Source: a virus
IMG/VR virus record: IMGVR_UViG_3300020411_002554
Coordinates: 1 to 22,497 of that record
Length of the DNA stretch: 22,497 nt
Direction: 5' to 3' (one strand)
Shown here: piece by piece, positions 21,401-22,497 of the stretch
Layout of the letters: each line of letters begins with the position of its first letter
Position numbering within the stretch: position 1 is the stretch's first letter
The notes under the pieces: model-generated
The model's database searches: none
The model's input: the letters and a program-made list of their open reading frames with translations, nothing else
What the model was told of the DNA's origin: nothing
Program-made: the position numbers and the translations under genes

Positions 21401-22497
21401 AAATTCTTATGATAAGAGTAGATATACTAATGATATACCAATATTAGCTAATGGTGTAAGAGCAACAGATGTTCTTGATTTTAGACCTAGAGTATCAACA
21501 AATGTAACTACTGATGCTTCTCCTTTTGCTTTTACTACTAGAAATTTCACTACATCTGGATCAACACCTTCTCTTGTAGTTTCTCCACAGGGAGATTCTA
21601 CTCTAGGATATAGTTATTACCTACCAAGGATTGATAAAATAACTGTTTCAGCTAATAAGGAGGATGGTGATGGAATATTCTCCGTTATTAAAGGATCATC
21701 TTCCCTTAATCCAAAACCCCCATCTTTAATAGATGGAGCTATGCATATTGCAACTGTTGAACTTCCAGCATACCTTTATAATGTAAATGATGCAAAAATA
21801 TCTCTTATTGATAATAAGAGATATACAATGAGAGATATTGGTAAATTAGAAGATAGAATAGAAAATTTAGAGATAGTTACAAGTTTAAGTTTACTTGAAT
21901 TAGATACTAAAACTCTTCAAATAAGAGATGGTGTTGGTGATAGATTTAAATCTGGATTTTTTGTAGATGATTTTAAAGATAATCAACGTCTTGATTTAGA
22001 AAATCAGGATAATACTGTTAATATTGATAGTGAAAATCAAGAGATGGTTGTTCCTATAGATTTCTATACAGTAAAACCAGTATTAGGTGTATCTGATAGT
22101 ATTAATATATCAAGTGCAGATTTTTCTCAAAATTTACCTTTACTTGATGATAATGTACAAAAAACAGGAGATTTAATTACTTTAGCATATACTGAAGTAG
22201 TATCTGATATTGGTAATCCTCAAGCAAGTAGGGTGGAAAATGTTAATCCTTATGAGGTTGTTGTTCGTAGAGGTAGAATTTTATTAACTCCATCTAGTGA
22301 TAATTGGACAGAAACTATAGAAATTGATGGTGGAACAATTACAAGAATTGGAGATAGAGCATCAGAAACTGCAAGTAGAGTATTAACAGGATCAAGACCA
22401 TTAGAATTTATTAGATCTAGAAATGTTGGATTTGCTGCATATTCATTAACACCAGGTGTTAGACATTATCCATTCTTTGAAGGAAGAAGTGGTATTG
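18429..22497 (+). CDS. large virion structural protein, DUF4815-like (3'-truncated by window)
   Basis: The frame is open from ATG for 1356 codons to the right edge, with no stop; the gene is cut by the window, not broken. It starts MSQKTNLNISPYYDDFNKDN and continues FYKVLFRPGRPVQARELTTL, the signature of DUF4815 proteins in T4-like cyanophages. Other landmarks are VSPGKAYVKGFRIEEPG (about 356-372), ITERYSLDKGQREQYYDYSR (about 938-957), RATDVLDFRPRVS (about 1012-1024), GFFVDDFKDNQRLDLENQ and, near the edge, NPYEVVVRRGRILLTPSSDN and FIRSRNVGFAAY. It lies where T4 has gp9/gp10, next to gp8, so a pin, fibre-attachment or other tail appendage role is likely; I cannot equate it with gp10 from sequence alone. 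A 3-bp gap to gp8 suggests co-transcription from the late promoter before gp8. There are no signal or membrane segments. Confidence 0.85.
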   Translation, partial: MSQKTNLNISPYYDDFNKDNSFYKVLFRPGRPVQARELTTLQSILDNQVKSFGSHIFKEGSVVIPGGLLYDNAYYSAKIESVHLGLPVSLYSDQLIGKEFKGQNSGVKVQINDIKFPKDSTDITDVTIFIKYLTGNDDNQISNLSDGEPLIALQDITYGNTTIYNGESVASLVLSDACAVGSAVKLTPGVYFIKGTFVNVSADTIVLDPYSNDPSYRVGLSISETIVTAKDDSSLYDNAKGFSNFAAPGADRLKITATLAKKSLDDTDDINFVELIKLRAGEVKRLQDYSVYNILAEEFAKRTYEESGDYSIDNFKVRISECLDDRISNGGVYKSNETTEQGNTPSEDLACVEVSPGKAYVKGFRIEEPGTTNVDFDKPRDTDSVNTALVPFNMGTLIRVNNVAGTPIITTNIAENVVTLYSRRKTTTAAAAKPTDAHPIGKARVYAFGLRNTPYVDAATEWNLHLFDVQTYTYLTLNAPLSADVSSFVRGANSGATGFINEDYTTKTEIALSETSGSFIPGEQIIINELEDSVSNRSIVSLRQYTIEDIKSVYQDTNGMSNGISGFLDFSADTILETTSIPSLPTFNNSIISSVDGNTGTITSPGNAFSGITTDSIIQYQRAGTTDITYNRVSDISADLKTLSIVKEGLNVSGVALGTIGINTAASISLATPVIVDKENSGLYAPLDNSSISEVNLANSTLSVASQSQKFTLSGNSCTTPISNLSPGITSAFFSNFDTQKYSLFYQDGSVEPLTRDQFKLVDASSKVQFSGLAKNSGSAVLNVTVEKEGITNKTKEYIRSNQIVINKTSAGVTTTTSGLTKNDFYGLRVEDKEISLNVPDVVNVVTILESLDANDPTLDKITTISGLSLDVNSVIGEQIVGSETGAVAQLINRVDGQNVEIAYLTDVKFVIGELITFQESNIETTVQGITIGNNLDITERYSLDKGQREQYYDYSRIVRKRNSSPPSRRILVVYNSYEVPSTDLGDLFTVNSYDKSRYTNDIPILANGVRATDVLDFRPRVSTNVTTDASPFAFTTRNFTTSGSTPSLVVSPQGDSTLGYSYYLPRIDKITVSANKEDGDGIFSVIKGSSSLNPKPPSLIDGAMHIATVELPAYLYNVNDAKISLIDNKRYTMRDIGKLEDRIENLEIVTSLSLLELDTKTLQIRDGVGDRFKSGFFVDDFKDNQRLDLENQDNTVNIDSENQEMVVPIDFYTVKPVLGVSDSINISSADFSQNLPLLDDNVQKTGDLITLAYTEVVSDIGNPQASRVENVNPYEVVVRRGRILLTPSSDNWTETIEIDGGTITRIGDRASETASRVLTGSRPLEFIRSRNVGFAAYSLTPGVRHYPFFEGRSGI

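Overview
The window is a piece of a tailed-phage genome, best read as a marine T4-like myovirus, most likely a cyanophage (Prochlorococcus/Synechococcus), with a T4-like pelagiphage as the main alternative. The evidence is the gene order gp25 - gp6 - large gp7-position gene - gp8 - DUF4815-type structural protein, three exact T4-type late promoter boxes (TATAAATA), very low GC, and small proteins of kinds I associate with cyanomyoviruses. All genes are on the + strand. I see no tRNA, CRISPR array, transposase, integrase or recognisable replication origin.

Layout. Positions 1-124 hold the possible end of an upstream gene and a 12-bp inverted repeat. Positions 125-461 hold two tiny overlapping genes: an AbrB/MazE-like swapped-hairpin protein and an unknown 55-aa protein. 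Positions 447-486 hold a 15-bp direct duplication that runs into a near-consensus sigma70 promoter (TTGACA-17-TATGAT, 483-511). That promoter precedes a GT-A-type glycosyltransferase, a 54-aa acidic protein and a 48-aa very basic protein, and the unit closes with a textbook intrinsic terminator (1585-1609). This makes a self-contained, host-polymerase-type transcription unit lying just before the late structural genes.

From 1622 on, two tandem late promoter boxes lead into the baseplate wedge operon: gp25 (132 aa), gp6 (640 aa) and a 4244-aa giant protein in the gp7 position. A third late box lies in the 34-bp gap before gp8 (549 aa). After gp8, an open frame of at least 1356 codons runs off the right edge; it resembles cyanophage DUF4815 virion proteins. 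The structural genes are packed with gaps of 1 to 34 bp.

How the parts work together. gp25, gp6, the giant protein and gp8 should build the baseplate wedges that control sheath contraction. The giant protein has a gp7-like N-terminus followed by thousands of residues of small beta-type modules: GG-x-GY repeats, HG-x-x-x-GD repeats, RG-x-x-GT modules, a YHYH-like domain, a 127-aa duplicated module and paired C-D-H-YPR-DP motifs. It is therefore probably an extended baseplate or appendage scaffold. The glycosyltransferase unit is under separate, earlier-type control and may modify a virion or host surface component; that role is inferred.
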